A stretch of 58,617 bases of DNA from CAZHTS01 sp964535315 (GCA_964535315.1 CAZHTS010000025.1:1-58617); one strand, 5' to 3'; shown: positions 26,699 through 34,746, counted from the first letter of the stretch. Translations and numbers: made by a program. The notes: a model not told the origin generated them from the letters alone.

Positions 26699-27358
26699 TC
26701 AGTGTTTCAACTGGTTCAACTGATCCACGTCGATCGATTCAAACGTGCCGTGAATGTGATAGACCAACACCTGCATCACCAGGAAGCCCATCAAAAGATC
26801 GAGGAAAACCCCAATTTCCACGATCAGGGGGATGCCGTAGGTGCCCAGGGCTGCCAGCAATACGACCCCGTTTTCCAGTACGAGGAAGCCGATGATCTGG
26901 GTCAGGGCCTTCTTGCGGCTGAGGATCACAAAGAAGCCGACAAAGATCAGGCCCATCGCCAGCGGCATGCCGCTGCGTGTAGGCAAAGTGCTGACGAGCA
27001 TCAGCGGGCGCGTGACGGTGTAGGCCAGCAAGACCAGCAGCCCGGCCAGAATCAGCGAGGCGGCATTATTGACGTAGGGTTCCGTTTCACGGGTTACTTC
27101 TAACCTGGAGCGCATACGCTCGAGATAATGCGGCAGGATGAGCGCTTTCAGCAGGAAAGAGAAGATGGCGACGAAATACAGCTCGGGGTCGCGCCCGAAG
27201 TAACCGATCAGAGCCAGGACGATGGAAAGCACCGCTGACTGCCAGCGAAACGAACGGATGTAGGCGCTGACACTTCTCCGCCACAGCAGAAAAATGCCGA
27301 ATATCAGCACGATGCTCGAACCCAACGTGGTAAGTTGTGAGAAGATCGAATCGTTCAT
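26699..27358 (-). CDS. HyfE-like membrane subunit (NuoK-related)
   Basis: The 219-residue protein has six or seven hydrophobic segments and the HyfE pattern. The C-terminal half (SRKKALTQIIGFLVLENGVV, then EIGVFLDLLMGFLVMQVL) is NuoK-like with buried glutamates in ENG and EIG. It is a membrane-arm subunit between the NuoH-like and NuoN-like proteins. It lies eight bases upstream of the HyfF-like gene. Confidence 0.9.
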   Translation of the reverse strand: MNDSIFSQLTTLGSSIVLIFGIFLLWRRSVSAYIRSFRWQSAVLSIVLALIGYFGRDPELYFVAIFSFLLKALILPHYLERMRSRLEVTRETEPYVNNAASLILAGLLVLLAYTVTRPLMLVSTLPTRSGMPLAMGLIFVGFFVILSRKKALTQIIGFLVLENGVVLLAALGTYGIPLIVEIGVFLDLLMGFLVMQVLVYHIHGTFESIDVDQLNQLKH

Positions 27359-27398
27359 GAAGCATGTTCCATTCCACAGCGTTGCGTGGCTGTGCGGT

Positions 27399-28343
27399 TT
27401 ATTTCAATAAGAACGAGGATGAGACCGCCAGCAAGGCGAGTACAAAGGAAACCCCCAGCAGTTCCGGGACGCGGAACAGGCGCAGTTTTGCAATGCGGGT
27501 TTCCAGCACGACGATGACCACTGCAACCGCGGCCAGTTTTAGCAGGAGGGTGAGCAGGGCAATCAGCACTGCCAGCGGGGTGAGTTCGATCGCCAGGCCC
27601 CACGGGATGAATAAATTGCTCAGCAGCAAGGCGAAAATGGTCAGTTTCAACCAGGAAGCCCACTCGATCAATGCCAGATAGCGCCCGGAATATTCCAGGA
27701 TCATGGCTTCGTGGATCATGGTTAATTCCAGGTGGGTGGAGGGGTTATCTACCGGCAGGCGACCGGTTTCGGCCAGGGTGACGATGAACAGCGCAGCAAA
27801 AGCCAGCATGTGCCCCGGGCTGATGGTCACCCCAGGGTTGGTCAACGTGGCGGTGACGATCTTGCTCAGGTTGGTCGAGCCGGCGCTGATGGCCAGGCTG
27901 AAAATGGCGAGGGCGATGGTGGGTTCGGCAATGGCGGCCACGGTCATCTCGCGGCTGGCGCCCATCCCGCCGAAGGCGGTGGCCGGATCGAGCCCGGCCA
28001 ATGCCAGGAAGAATGTACCGACCAGGAGCAGGTAAACGACCAGCAGCAGATCGCCGGCGGGGTCAAAGGGCAGGGGAACCACCAGCATGGGGACGAGCAG
28101 GGTAACGGCGGCGGTGCTGGCAAAGACGATAAAAGGGGTTACCCGAAAAATCCAGGAGGAGCGCACCGAGAGGATGACTTCTTTGCCGAACAATTTTTTG
28201 AGTTCGAAGTAGGGCTGCCAGGGTGGTGCACCGCGCCGGCTTTGCAGGCGTGCTTTTAGCCAGCGGATCAGCCCGACCAGGCCGGGCGCCAGCAGCAGGG
28301 CGAGAAAACCCTGTAACACGTTCAAGACATAGTAAGCAATCAT
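27399..28343 (-). CDS. HyfC/NuoH-like membrane anchor subunit
   Basis: The 314-residue protein belongs to the respiratory-chain NuoH/HycD/HyfC family, which anchors the peripheral arm and forms the quinone-side or hydrogenase-side channel. It has eight membrane segments. Marks include APGLVGLIRWLKARLQSRRGAP near the start, YFELKKLFGKE, RLPVDNPSTHLELTMIHEA (about 204-222, the acidic loop typical of the family) and MILEYSGRYLALIEW. It is embedded in the operon. Confidence 0.93.
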   Translation of the reverse strand: MIAYYVLNVLQGFLALLLAPGLVGLIRWLKARLQSRRGAPPWQPYFELKKLFGKEVILSVRSSWIFRVTPFIVFASTAAVTLLVPMLVVPLPFDPAGDLLLVVYLLLVGTFFLALAGLDPATAFGGMGASREMTVAAIAEPTIALAIFSLAISAGSTNLSKIVTATLTNPGVTISPGHMLAFAALFIVTLAETGRLPVDNPSTHLELTMIHEAMILEYSGRYLALIEWASWLKLTIFALLLSNLFIPWGLAIELTPLAVLIALLTLLLKLAAVAVVIVVLETRIAKLRLFRVPELLGVSFVLALLAVSSSFLLK

Positions 28344-28377
28344 TGGAGACCCTCCTTGTAGAAATATACAACCGGCG

Positions 28378-30402
28378 TCATAGCCACCTTGCGCTTAGTA
28401 ATAAAGCGATCAGGAGGATCGCGATGTATAAGAGGTAGAGATGCAGAGAGCCAGCTTGCAGGCGCTGTACCTGTCTGGCAATCCATCTGAGCGATCTTAA
28501 GAGCGGATCGTAGAACCAGCGGTCGAATAAGGGGGTGATGGCGCTCTTGTATTCGATCGATTCAACGAAGTATTTTGAATCGGGATGGAAGCTGATGGAT
28601 AATTCCCGGGTCGGCTGGTACAACTCGGCGAAAACGCGCCGCAGCGGTTCGGCAAAGGCGGTGGCAGTGTATTCCATGCGCGGGGTCTGCCCGCTGCGCC
28701 CACAGCCCCACGTCTCATCCATCCGCCAGCTGCGGTTGGCGCGCAAGATGCGAAAGCCGATGGGGGTCAGCGCACAGATGACGAGCAGCCCAAAGAAGGC
28801 CAGCGCCGGAGAGATTTGTCCAAACGCTGCCGGCGATTGCAGCGACAGGCCGAAGGTGAACTCTGGCAGGAGGGTGGGGATATGCCCGACGCCGGCAATC
28901 ACTTTGCCCAGGAAGGGGACGACCACTACCGGAGCGAGACCAAGGGCGATGCAGACCAGCGCCAGGATCAACATGCCCAACAACATGGAAGGCTGGGCTT
29001 CTTGCGCGTCGTCCACCCGGGTCGAACGCGGGATCGCCAGGAATGAAATGCCAAAGGCTTTGACGAAGCAGGCCGCCGCCAGTCCGCTGGTCAGCGCCAG
29101 CATGCCTACGGCGACGGGCATCAGGATGGCCAGTTCTGGTTTGGGGATGTTGAAGCCTGCCAGCAGCGCCTGAAAGACCAGCCATTCAGAGACAAACCCG
29201 TTCAGCGGGGGCAGCGCCGAGATGGCCGCCGAGCCGATGAGGAAGAAGAGCGCCGTCCACGGCATGCGCTGAATGAGCCCGCCCATCTCTTCCATGTTGC
29301 GGGTGCCGGTGGCGTGCAGCACCGAACCGGCGCCGAGAAAGAGCAGGCCCTTAAAACTGGCGTGGTTGATGATGTGGTAAAGTCCACCGATCAGCGCCAG
29401 CACCGCCAGCGTCATCAGGCCGTAGCTGTGGAAGATCAGACCGGCGCCAATCCCGATCAGGATGATGCCGGTGTTTTCAATGCTCGAATAAGCCAGCAGG
29501 CGCTTCAGATCGTGCTCCATCAGGGCGTACAGCACCCCCAGCAGCGCCGAGACCACCCCGATGGCCAGCACCAGGCTGCCCCACCAGGCCGGCCCGCCGC
29601 CCAACAGGTCGAGCGTCACGCGCAGCAAGCCGTACACGCCCAGTTTGATCATTACGCCCGACATCAACGCCGACACATGGCTCGGAGCGGTCGGGTGCGC
29701 TTTAGGCAGCCAGACGTGCAATGGGACGATGCCGGCCTTTGATCCAAACCCCAGGAAGGCGAGCACGAAGATGGCGTCGCGCACGGCAGGGGGCAGCGCG
29801 GCCGAGCCGGCGCGCAGGTCGGTGAACAAACCAGAACCGCCGTTTGCCAGCAGGATGAAGGCGACGAGGAGCAGAGCCAGGCCGGCGTGGGTCATGCCCG
29901 CATACCACAGGCCGGCGCGCAGCGTGCCTTCTTCGTGGCTTTCGGTGATGACGAGGAAATACGAGGTCAGGGACATCCCTTCCCACATCAGCAGGAAGGT
30001 GAGCATATTTCCGGCCATGCAAACCAGGCTCATGCTGAGCAGGAACAGGATGAACATAACGCCCATCAGTCGCAGCGTGCTGCCGTTCTGTCCGTACGAC
30101 GCCGTGTAACCGGCGCCATAGATGGCAGCCGGGATTGCGCCCAGCCCGATCAGAAGCAAGAAGAACGCGCCCAGCGGATCGAGGGTCAGGACAAAACCGC
30201 CGGCGATGGGCAGGAGGCCGGGGAGGGCGAAGGCAAACGGCTCGCCGGTGAGAATGGTCGAGAGGGCCAGGGCAAAACCGGCCCCTGCTCCCAGGACGGC
30301 GCCCAGAGCGACCAGACCGCGCCCTGAATTGCCCAGCAGGGCCAGCAGCGCGCCGGCGATATAGGCACAAAGCATGATCAGGAAAAGGGTGTAACAGCTC
30401 AT
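28378..30402 (-). CDS. HyfB/NuoL-like pumping membrane subunit
   Basis: The 674-residue protein has about 16 helices and the NuoL/HyfB pattern: LLMWEGMSLTSYFLV (essential glutamate), GFGSKAGIVPLHVWLPKAHP, KRLLAYSSIENTG and LYHIINHASFKGLLFLGAG. The long C-terminal tail (after about residue 560) includes WRMDETWGCG, typical of HyfB, and a final membrane helix. I start at MSCYTLFL (30402); the 69 earlier codons overlap the end of the small-subunit gene in another frame. The ribosome binding site is weak, so coupling to the upstream gene is likely. Confidence 0.92.
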   Translation of the reverse strand: MSCYTLFLIMLCAYIAGALLALLGNSGRGLVALGAVLGAGAGFALALSTILTGEPFAFALPGLLPIAGGFVLTLDPLGAFFLLLIGLGAIPAAIYGAGYTASYGQNGSTLRLMGVMFILFLLSMSLVCMAGNMLTFLLMWEGMSLTSYFLVITESHEEGTLRAGLWYAGMTHAGLALLLVAFILLANGGSGLFTDLRAGSAALPPAVRDAIFVLAFLGFGSKAGIVPLHVWLPKAHPTAPSHVSALMSGVMIKLGVYGLLRVTLDLLGGGPAWWGSLVLAIGVVSALLGVLYALMEHDLKRLLAYSSIENTGIILIGIGAGLIFHSYGLMTLAVLALIGGLYHIINHASFKGLLFLGAGSVLHATGTRNMEEMGGLIQRMPWTALFFLIGSAAISALPPLNGFVSEWLVFQALLAGFNIPKPELAILMPVAVGMLALTSGLAAACFVKAFGISFLAIPRSTRVDDAQEAQPSMLLGMLILALVCIALGLAPVVVVPFLGKVIAGVGHIPTLLPEFTFGLSLQSPAAFGQISPALAFFGLLVICALTPIGFRILRANRSWRMDETWGCGRSGQTPRMEYTATAFAEPLRRVFAELYQPTRELSISFHPDSKYFVESIEYKSAITPLFDRWFYDPLLRSLRWIARQVQRLQAGSLHLYLLYIAILLIALLLSARWL

Positions 30403-30433
30403 AAGATGAAGATTGTTCCTTTGCGAGACTGGG

Positions 30434-30952
30434 TTAGCGCCGGGGAGCGCGGTCGATGGCGGTGAGAATGCCGCGCAAGATGTCTGCCGGCTCGGGTGGA
30501 CATCCCAGCACGAAAACATCGACGGGGATGATCTGCGCCACGCTGCCGGCGACGGCATAGCTTCCATTAAATACGCCGCATGTCTGGGCGCAGTCCCCGA
30601 CCGCCACAACGAGTTTGGGGTTTGGGGTGGCGTCGTACGTTTTTCGCAGCGGGACTTCCATGTTGCGGGTCACCGGTCCGGTTACCAACAGCAGGTCTGC
30701 GTGACGCGGCGAAGCCACAAAATGGATGCCGAAGCGTTCGCTGTCGTACACCGGGCCGGTCAGACCGCCGATTTCGATCTCACAACCGTTGCAGGAACCG
30801 GCGTCGACCTCGCGGATTGCCAGAGCGCGCCCACAAAGTTTTTGAGCGGAGTGTTCAATCTGATGAACCAGTTCAATGATTTCGGCGTCGGCTGGGGCGA
30901 GCGGTTCTGTCACCAAACCCGTTTGAAATATTTTCCGAAATAATGATGGCAT
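30434..30952 (-). CDS. HyfI/NuoB-like iron-sulfur small subunit
   Basis: The 172-residue protein is the NuoB/hydrogenase small-subunit equivalent holding one [4Fe-4S] cluster. Ligands are visible as SCNGCE (Cys54, Cys57), GDCAQTCG (Cys121 or 125) and GCPPEP (Cys151). So the electron-carrying cluster is kept even though the partner large subunit has lost its NiFe site. The start 30952 follows AAGGA. It is the first gene of the operon, placed just after a c-di-AMP riboswitch and its terminator. No HyfA/HyfH-type ferredoxin subunit is encoded in the operon. Confidence 0.93.
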   Translation of the reverse strand: MPSLFRKIFQTGLVTEPLAPADAEIIELVHQIEHSAQKLCGRALAIREVDAGSCNGCEIEIGGLTGPVYDSERFGIHFVASPRHADLLLVTGPVTRNMEVPLRKTYDATPNPKLVVAVGDCAQTCGVFNGSYAVAGSVAQIIPVDVFVLGCPPEPADILRGILTAIDRAPRR

Positions 30953-30984
30953 GCTGCATTCCTTATCCAGACAGAATAGAAAGC

Positions 30985-31026
30985 GTAAAACACAAAAGCC
31001 CACGTGGCGAGACACAGAGGGCTTTT
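30985..31026 (-). terminator. Terminator stem of the riboswitch expression platform
   Basis: On the minus strand AAAAGCCC (31026-31019) and GGGCTTTT (31001-30994) pair over eight bases, and the run TTTTGTGTTTT follows. Its 5' arm overlaps TCTAAAAG (31029-31022), which can instead pair with CTTTTAGA (31068-31061) inside the aptamer. This gives a mutually exclusive antiterminator. Confidence 0.75.
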
Positions 31027-31028
31027 AG

Positions 31029-31136
31029 AACGCCGGCGAGGTTAGCTGACGAGTTCGGGATCTAAAAGTTATCCCTACCGGAAGACCGGATTCACCCCAA
31101 GAACCTGGGTTCCCCGCGCTGGGCAGCTTTGGCGTT
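31029..31136 (-). ncRNA. c-di-AMP (ydaO/yuaA) riboswitch aptamer
   Basis: Read on the minus strand, the leader contains the conserved ydaO core in order: CGGGGAACC, CTTGGGGTGAATCC, GGTAGGGATAACTT, then ATCCCGAACTCGTCAGCTAA and CCTCG. It is closed by a P1 helix AACGCC/GGCGTT (31136-31131 and 31034-31029). Order and spacing match the crystallised bacterial examples as I remember them. It lies between the ArsR-type gene and the complex-I-like operon and is followed by a terminator. Bound c-di-AMP usually switches such genes off, and a terminator platform fits that. Confidence 0.9.
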
Positions 31137-31141
31137 ATGGG

Positions 31142-31507
31142 TTATGCGTTAAAGTTTTTCTCAAGATCGTCTTGCGTTTCTTCCTCTTTTTTTAATTGTT
31201 CGAGCGTCGAACGAGTATCCAGTAACTGGTTGTTGAATATGCGCCGGGCGACATCCAGCAGTTCAAATACGGCCGGGTCGTGCACCGAATAATAGACGGT
31301 CGTTCCGGCTTTGCGGCTGTCGACGATTTTTTTATGCCGCAGCACAGACAGGTTTTGGGATACGCTGGATGACTCGATCCCCAGTCGTTCTTGCAGCTCG
31401 GTAACGCTCAATTCTCCACCGCGCAGCGATTCCAGGATTTTGATTCTTGCGGGGTGAGAGAGGGCTTTGAAGAATTCAGCTTTAAAAACACGCAAGGCAT
31501 CCTGCAT
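31142..31507 (-). CDS. ArsR/SmtB-type winged-helix regulator
   Basis: The 121-residue protein has the ArsR fold: FKALSHPARIKILESL (about 11-26), then the recognition region LSVTELQERLGIESSSVSQNLSVLRHKKIV and the wing SRKAGTTVYYSVHD. The C-terminal part is a charged helix. No metal-site cysteines are visible, so it does not look like an arsenic or zinc sensor. I chose ATG 31507 because GAGG precedes it by five bases; an alternative TTG at 31543 adds 12 residues without a ribosome site. It is transcribed toward the riboswitch and the complex-I-like operon. Confidence 0.88.
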   Translation of the reverse strand: MQDALRVFKAEFFKALSHPARIKILESLRGGELSVTELQERLGIESSSVSQNLSVLRHKKIVDSRKAGTTVYYSVHDPAVFELLDVARRIFNNQLLDTRSTLEQLKKEEETQDDLEKNFNA

Positions 31508-31555
31508 ATAGTCCTCAAGGGGTAACGCGGTACGAATCATCAATATCTTCGTATA

Positions 31556-31569
31556 TTTGAATATTCAAA
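31556..31569. promoter_or_regulatory. Candidate operator of the ArsR-type regulator
   Basis: TTTGAATATTCAAA is a perfect 14-base palindrome. It begins six bases downstream of the -10 hexamer, at the expected transcription start, and resembles known SmtB/ArsR operator cores (TGAA..TTCA). Autoregulation is inferred. Confidence 0.55.
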
Positions 31570-31574
31570 GGCTT

Positions 31575-31602
31575 ATTATAGGCGCGAGCGGAGATTCGTC
31601 AA
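31575..31602 (-). promoter_or_regulatory. Strong sigma-70-type promoter for the ArsR-type gene
   Basis: On the minus strand TTGACG (31597-31602) and TATAAT (31575-31580) are 16 bases apart, one of the best promoter matches in the window. It probably also supplies transcripts reaching the riboswitch, since no other clear promoter is seen between 31142 and 30952. Confidence 0.7.
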
Positions 31603-31621
31603 GGGGTGAGGGTGTGCTGGG

Positions 31622-31640
31622 CCACGCCTTTCTTAAAGTC
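31622..31640. repeat. Dispersed 19-base repeat, copy 2
   Basis: Identical to 442-460. The flanking gagattcgtca is also shared but is 20 bases farther away here. Confidence 0.6.
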
Positions 31641-31800
31641 GGAAAGCTTGAAAAAAAACCTTCCCCTGTAAATAGGGGTAACCACCACTAAAAATCCCTG
31701 CTGGACAACTCGAAGTGCTTCATGGCGGACATGGATGGATTGCTGAGTTTGGAGTGGGCAGCTCCTGCGGGGGGGCGCATAGAAAAGGAGATACGTATTG

Positions 31801-31944
31801 GTGGATGGATGTAAGACAAGTGATATTTTTATTGCTTGGGGTGCTGTCTTTAATGAAGTGATGGGTGCACCTAAACGCAGTTCGCAATTTCGCAGGAGCC
31901 TGGATGTATTGTTGGCTTTGCGCGATGCCGGCGTGGTGGAATAA
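31801..31944 (+). CDS. Possible small protein of 47 residues, unknown
   Basis: A short frame begins with GTG 31801 (or TTG 31798) after AAAAGGAG and ends at TAA 31944. The sequence has the balanced composition of a real protein, including MGAPKRSSQFRRSLDVLLAL and a final RDAGVVE. A second short frame, ATG 31722 to TAA 31814 (30 residues, MADMDGLLSLEW...), overlaps its start in another frame. The two could be coupled small genes, or one decayed gene broken by a frameshift. The rest of the gap 31544-32049 holds the ArsR promoter, one repeat copy and a yebC promoter. Function unknown. Confidence 0.3.
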   Translation: MDGCKTSDIFIAWGAVFNEVMGAPKRSSQFRRSLDVLLALRDAGVVE

Positions 31945-31990
31945 GATCGTAAATCGTAATCTACAGGGTGAAGCACTTCATTTTTGATGG

Positions 31991-31996
31991 TATAAT
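31991..31996 (+). promoter_or_regulatory. -10 hexamer for yebC
   Basis: A perfect TATAAT lies 53 bases before the yebC ATG. No good -35 match is found 16-18 bases upstream, so it is a modest call. Confidence 0.4.
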
Positions 31997-32049
31997 TTGG
32001 CGTACTCAAAATCGAGATTCCATCCTGTGATGTTCGAGGAGATTAAAGT

Positions 32050-32805
32050 ATGTCAGGTCATTCCAAGTGGGCAACTATTAAGCGAAAGAAGGGTGCAGCC
32101 GACGCGAAGCGCGGGCAGGTCTTCACCCGTCTGACGCGCGAAATTGTTATGGCTGCGCGCGAAGGCGGCGGTGACGCGGATAGCAATTTCCGCCTGCGTC
32201 TGGCTGTTGACCGCGCTCGTGCCCAGAATATGCCCAAAGAGAATATCGAACGGGCCATCAAGCGCGGTACGGGTGAGGCCAAAGATGGCGTGGTGATCGA
32301 GCAGGTGATGTATGAAGGCTATGCCGGTCACGGTGTTGCGTTAATTATCGAGTGCATGACTGAAAACCGCAACCGTACGGTGGCCGAGTTGCGCCACATT
32401 CTGTCGCGCTCGGGCGGCAACCTGGGTGAAGGCGGTTCGGTGGCCTGGCAGTTCAAGCGGGCGGCGGTGTTCAGTTTTCCGGCTGCGGGGCGCAATTTCG
32501 ACCAGGTGTTTGAGATGGCGGTGGAAGCGGGCGCCGACGATGTCGACATGGATGGCGAATCAATCGAAATTGTGGCGCCGGTTGAGGCGTTCAAGACGCT
32601 CAGCGACCGGCTGCGCGCCGCCAGTATCCAGCCCGAGGAAGCTGGCTTGCGTATGCTGCCTAACCAGGAGAGCGAATTGGGCGTGGATGCCACCTTGCAG
32701 GTGATGCGCTGCATCGAAGCGCTGGAAGAACTCGACGATGTGCAGAACGTGTTCTCGAACCTGCGCATTTCTGAGGAGGCCATGGCTGCTTTGGAGGCTG
32801 AATAG
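32050..32805 (+). CDS. yebC: YebC/TACO1 family protein
   Basis: The 251-residue protein starts with the invariant MSGHSKWATIKRKKGAADAKRG and continues with VYEGYAGHGVALIIE-type and GGNLGEGGSVAWQF sequences of the YebC family. Members act as DNA-binding regulators or as ribosome-associated factors easing translation of proline runs. GAGGAG lies eight bases before the ATG. It opens a four-gene unit with ruvC, an RNA methyltransferase and ruvA, the same yebC-ruvC-ruvA linkage found in many bacteria. Confidence 0.96.
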   Translation: MSGHSKWATIKRKKGAADAKRGQVFTRLTREIVMAAREGGGDADSNFRLRLAVDRARAQNMPKENIERAIKRGTGEAKDGVVIEQVMYEGYAGHGVALIIECMTENRNRTVAELRHILSRSGGNLGEGGSVAWQFKRAAVFSFPAAGRNFDQVFEMAVEAGADDVDMDGESIEIVAPVEAFKTLSDRLRAASIQPEEAGLRMLPNQESELGVDATLQVMRCIEALEELDDVQNVFSNLRISEEAMAALEAE

Positions 32806-32811
32806 TCTCTT

Positions 32812-33300
32812 ATGCTGGTGCTGGGCATTGATCCCGGAACGGCGACGACCGGTTATGGACTGGTTCGTGAGAACCCGGATGGTCTGGCGGTTGTTGATTT
32901 TGGAGTGATCCTGACGGAAGCTGGCCTGCCCCTGGAAAAACGTCTGCTCGTTCTATATCAGCGTATACGTGAATTAATCCTTCTCCATCGCCCGGATCAG
33001 GGTGCGGTGGAGAAGTTGTTTTTTCAACGCAACGTCAGCACAGCGATTTCAGTGGGGCACGCGCGCGGCGTGATCTTACTGGCGATGGCCGAGGCGGGGC
33101 TGCCGTTGGCCGAATACAACCCGATGGAGGTGAAACAGTCCGTGGCGGGTTATGGCGGCGCCGAAAAAAAGCAAATGCAGATGATGGTTAAGGCTTTGTT
33201 GGGTCTGGAGTCCATCCCCAAGCCGGACGATGCGGCGGACGCGTTGGCGATCGCCATCTGTCATCTGCACAGTTATCGCATGAGCGGGTTGGGAGGGTAA
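32812..33300 (+). CDS. ruvC: Holliday junction resolvase RuvC
   Basis: The 162-residue endonuclease cuts Holliday junctions. The catalytic acids are in GIDPGTATTGYG (Asp7), VEKLFFQRN (Glu about 67) and PDDAADALAIAICH (two C-terminal aspartates). The length is normal. It follows yebC by six bases and is followed one base later by the methyltransferase gene. Confidence 0.97.
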   Translation: MLVLGIDPGTATTGYGLVRENPDGLAVVDFGVILTEAGLPLEKRLLVLYQRIRELILLHRPDQGAVEKLFFQRNVSTAISVGHARGVILLAMAEAGLPLAEYNPMEVKQSVAGYGGAEKKQMQMMVKALLGLESIPKPDDAADALAIAICHLHSYRMSGLGG

Positions 33301-33301
33301 A

Positions 33302-34123
33302 GTGGTGCGGATCACCAGTCCGGCCAATACACGCATCAAGGAGTTGCGCAAACTGCGCGAGCGCAAGGAACGCCAGCGGAGCGGTTTGTTTTACCTTGAG
33401 GGGCTGCGCATTGTGGCCGAGGCGCTCCAACAGGGGGCCGAGATCGAGACGTTGATTGTGGCGCCGGAATTGTTGAGCAGCGACTTTGGTCAGGAGCAGG
33501 TCAGCGAGTACCAGCAAAAGGGCGGCGAGGTGTTAGAGGTGAGCGCAGCGGTCTTTGAAAGTTTTGCGCTCAAGGAAGGTCCGCAGGGGCTGGCAGCAGT
33601 GGCGCGCCAGCGCTGGCGTTCGCTGGAGGGGGTGAACCTGGCCGACGGCGGCAACTGGGTGGCGTTGGACTCGGTGGCCGACCCGGGCAACCTGGGAACG
33701 ATTTTGCGTACCCACGATGCGGTAGGCGGCCGGGGGGTGATTCTATTGGATCATTGCACCGATCCGTACGACACGACCGCTATCCGGGCGAGTATGGGGG
33801 CGGTTTTTGCACAGTCGCTGGTGCGGGCTTCACTGGCCGAATTTGCGGATTGGAAGCGCCAGAGCGGCTATGCCGTCGTCGGCACGTCTGACTCGGCGCG
33901 CTGTGATTATCACGGCTACGCTTATCCGCCGGCGTTGGTGGTACTGATGGGCAGCGAGCGCCAGGGATTGCAGGCGGAACATTACCGCCTGTGTGATGAG
34001 GTGGTGCGCATTCCGATGATGGGACGCAGCGATTCGCTCAACCTGGCGGTGGCAACCGCGCTGGTGTTGTACGAGGTCTTCAACCGGCGCAGGGATGACG
34101 AGGCAAGGAGGGCGGCGGTATGA
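33302..34123 (+). CDS. SpoU/TrmH family RNA 2'-O-methyltransferase
   Basis: The 273-residue protein has an N-terminal RNA-binding region (NTRIKELRKLRERKERQRSG, about 8-27) and the SPOUT knot with motifs DPGNLGTILRT (about 122-132), VLMGSERQGL and PMMGRSDSLNLAVATALVLYE. It methylates a ribose in rRNA or tRNA; the site is not known. It starts at GTG 33302 or the adjacent GTG 33305, one base after ruvC, and overlaps ruvA by four bases. A methyltransferase between ruvC and ruvA is less usual than the plain pair. Confidence 0.92.
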   Translation: MVRITSPANTRIKELRKLRERKERQRSGLFYLEGLRIVAEALQQGAEIETLIVAPELLSSDFGQEQVSEYQQKGGEVLEVSAAVFESFALKEGPQGLAAVARQRWRSLEGVNLADGGNWVALDSVADPGNLGTILRTHDAVGGRGVILLDHCTDPYDTTAIRASMGAVFAQSLVRASLAEFADWKRQSGYAVVGTSDSARCDYHGYAYPPALVVLMGSERQGLQAEHYRLCDEVVRIPMMGRSDSLNLAVATALVLYEVFNRRRDDEARRAAV

Positions 34124-34698
34124 TTGCATTGGTGCAGGGACAGGTGGCTTCGATCCGCGAAGATCACGTGGTGATTCTGGTGGGAGGGATTGGCTGGCAG
34201 GTCTTTGTGCCGGCGCCGTTGGCGCGCTCGGCGCGTCTGGGGCATGAATTACACCTGTACACCACTCTGATCGTGCGCGAGGATGCGCTCAGCCTGTACG
34301 GTTTTGAGAGCGAACAGGAGCGGGATTTCTTCTTGCTGGTATTGGGTGTGAACGGTGTTGGGCCGCGTATGGCGCTGGCCATGCTTTCGGCGTTGACGGT
34401 GGATGCCATGCGCCGGGCGGTGTTAAGCGAACAGGCCGAGGTGTTTGCCCGTGTGCCAGGCGTAGGAAAAAAGACGGCGCAAAAGATCTTGTTGCATCTA
34501 CAGGGGCGGGTGGGGAGCGGCGACAATTTGCAAGCCATCGCCGGGCTGGCGGATGTGGATGGCGAAGTGCTGGAGGCGTTGACCGCCCTGGGCTACAGCG
34601 TGGTGGAAGCGCAGGCGGCGTTGCAGTCGTTGCCGCGTGAGGCACCGCAAGATGTGGAGACGCGTTTGCGCCTGGCGCTGCAATATTTTTCTGGGTAA
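34120..34698 (+). CDS. ruvA: Holliday junction helicase subunit RuvA
   Basis: The 192-residue protein tetramerises on Holliday junctions and guides RuvB. It shows the N-terminal OB fold (QGQVASIREDHVVILVGGIG), the paired helix-hairpin-helix motifs (LGVNGVGPRMALAML and VPGVGKKTAQKILLHL) and the C-terminal RuvB-binding domain (LEALTALGYSVVEAQAAL). No ruvB is in the window. Translation is coupled to the preceding methyltransferase (ATGA). Confidence 0.97.
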   Translation: MIALVQGQVASIREDHVVILVGGIGWQVFVPAPLARSARLGHELHLYTTLIVREDALSLYGFESEQERDFFLLVLGVNGVGPRMALAMLSALTVDAMRRAVLSEQAEVFARVPGVGKKTAQKILLHLQGRVGSGDNLQAIAGLADVDGEVLEALTALGYSVVEAQAALQSLPREAPQDVETRLRLALQYFSG

Positions 34699-34746
34699 GC
34701 AGGTCTTAAATTTGCCTGTACGGGCAACTGGACAAACGACCTGCTT
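34697..34746 (+). terminator. Hairpin after ruvA, overlapping the atp promoter
   Basis: AAGCAGGTC (34697-34705) and GACCTGCTT (34738-34746) pair over nine bases, with an inner TTGCC/GGCAA stem. The run after it is only TTTC, so termination may be partial. Confidence 0.5.

Noticed and set aside
31009..31020. 12-base match gagacacagagg to about 36547-36558 before atpG
   Set aside because: Too short and simple; one copy lies inside the riboswitch terminator loop and the other before atpG, so a chance match is likely.
31599..32009. Minus-strand open frame of 136 codons in the yebC/ArsR gap
   Set aside because: No ribosome site, no recognisable motif, and it runs through the yebC promoter and the repeat.
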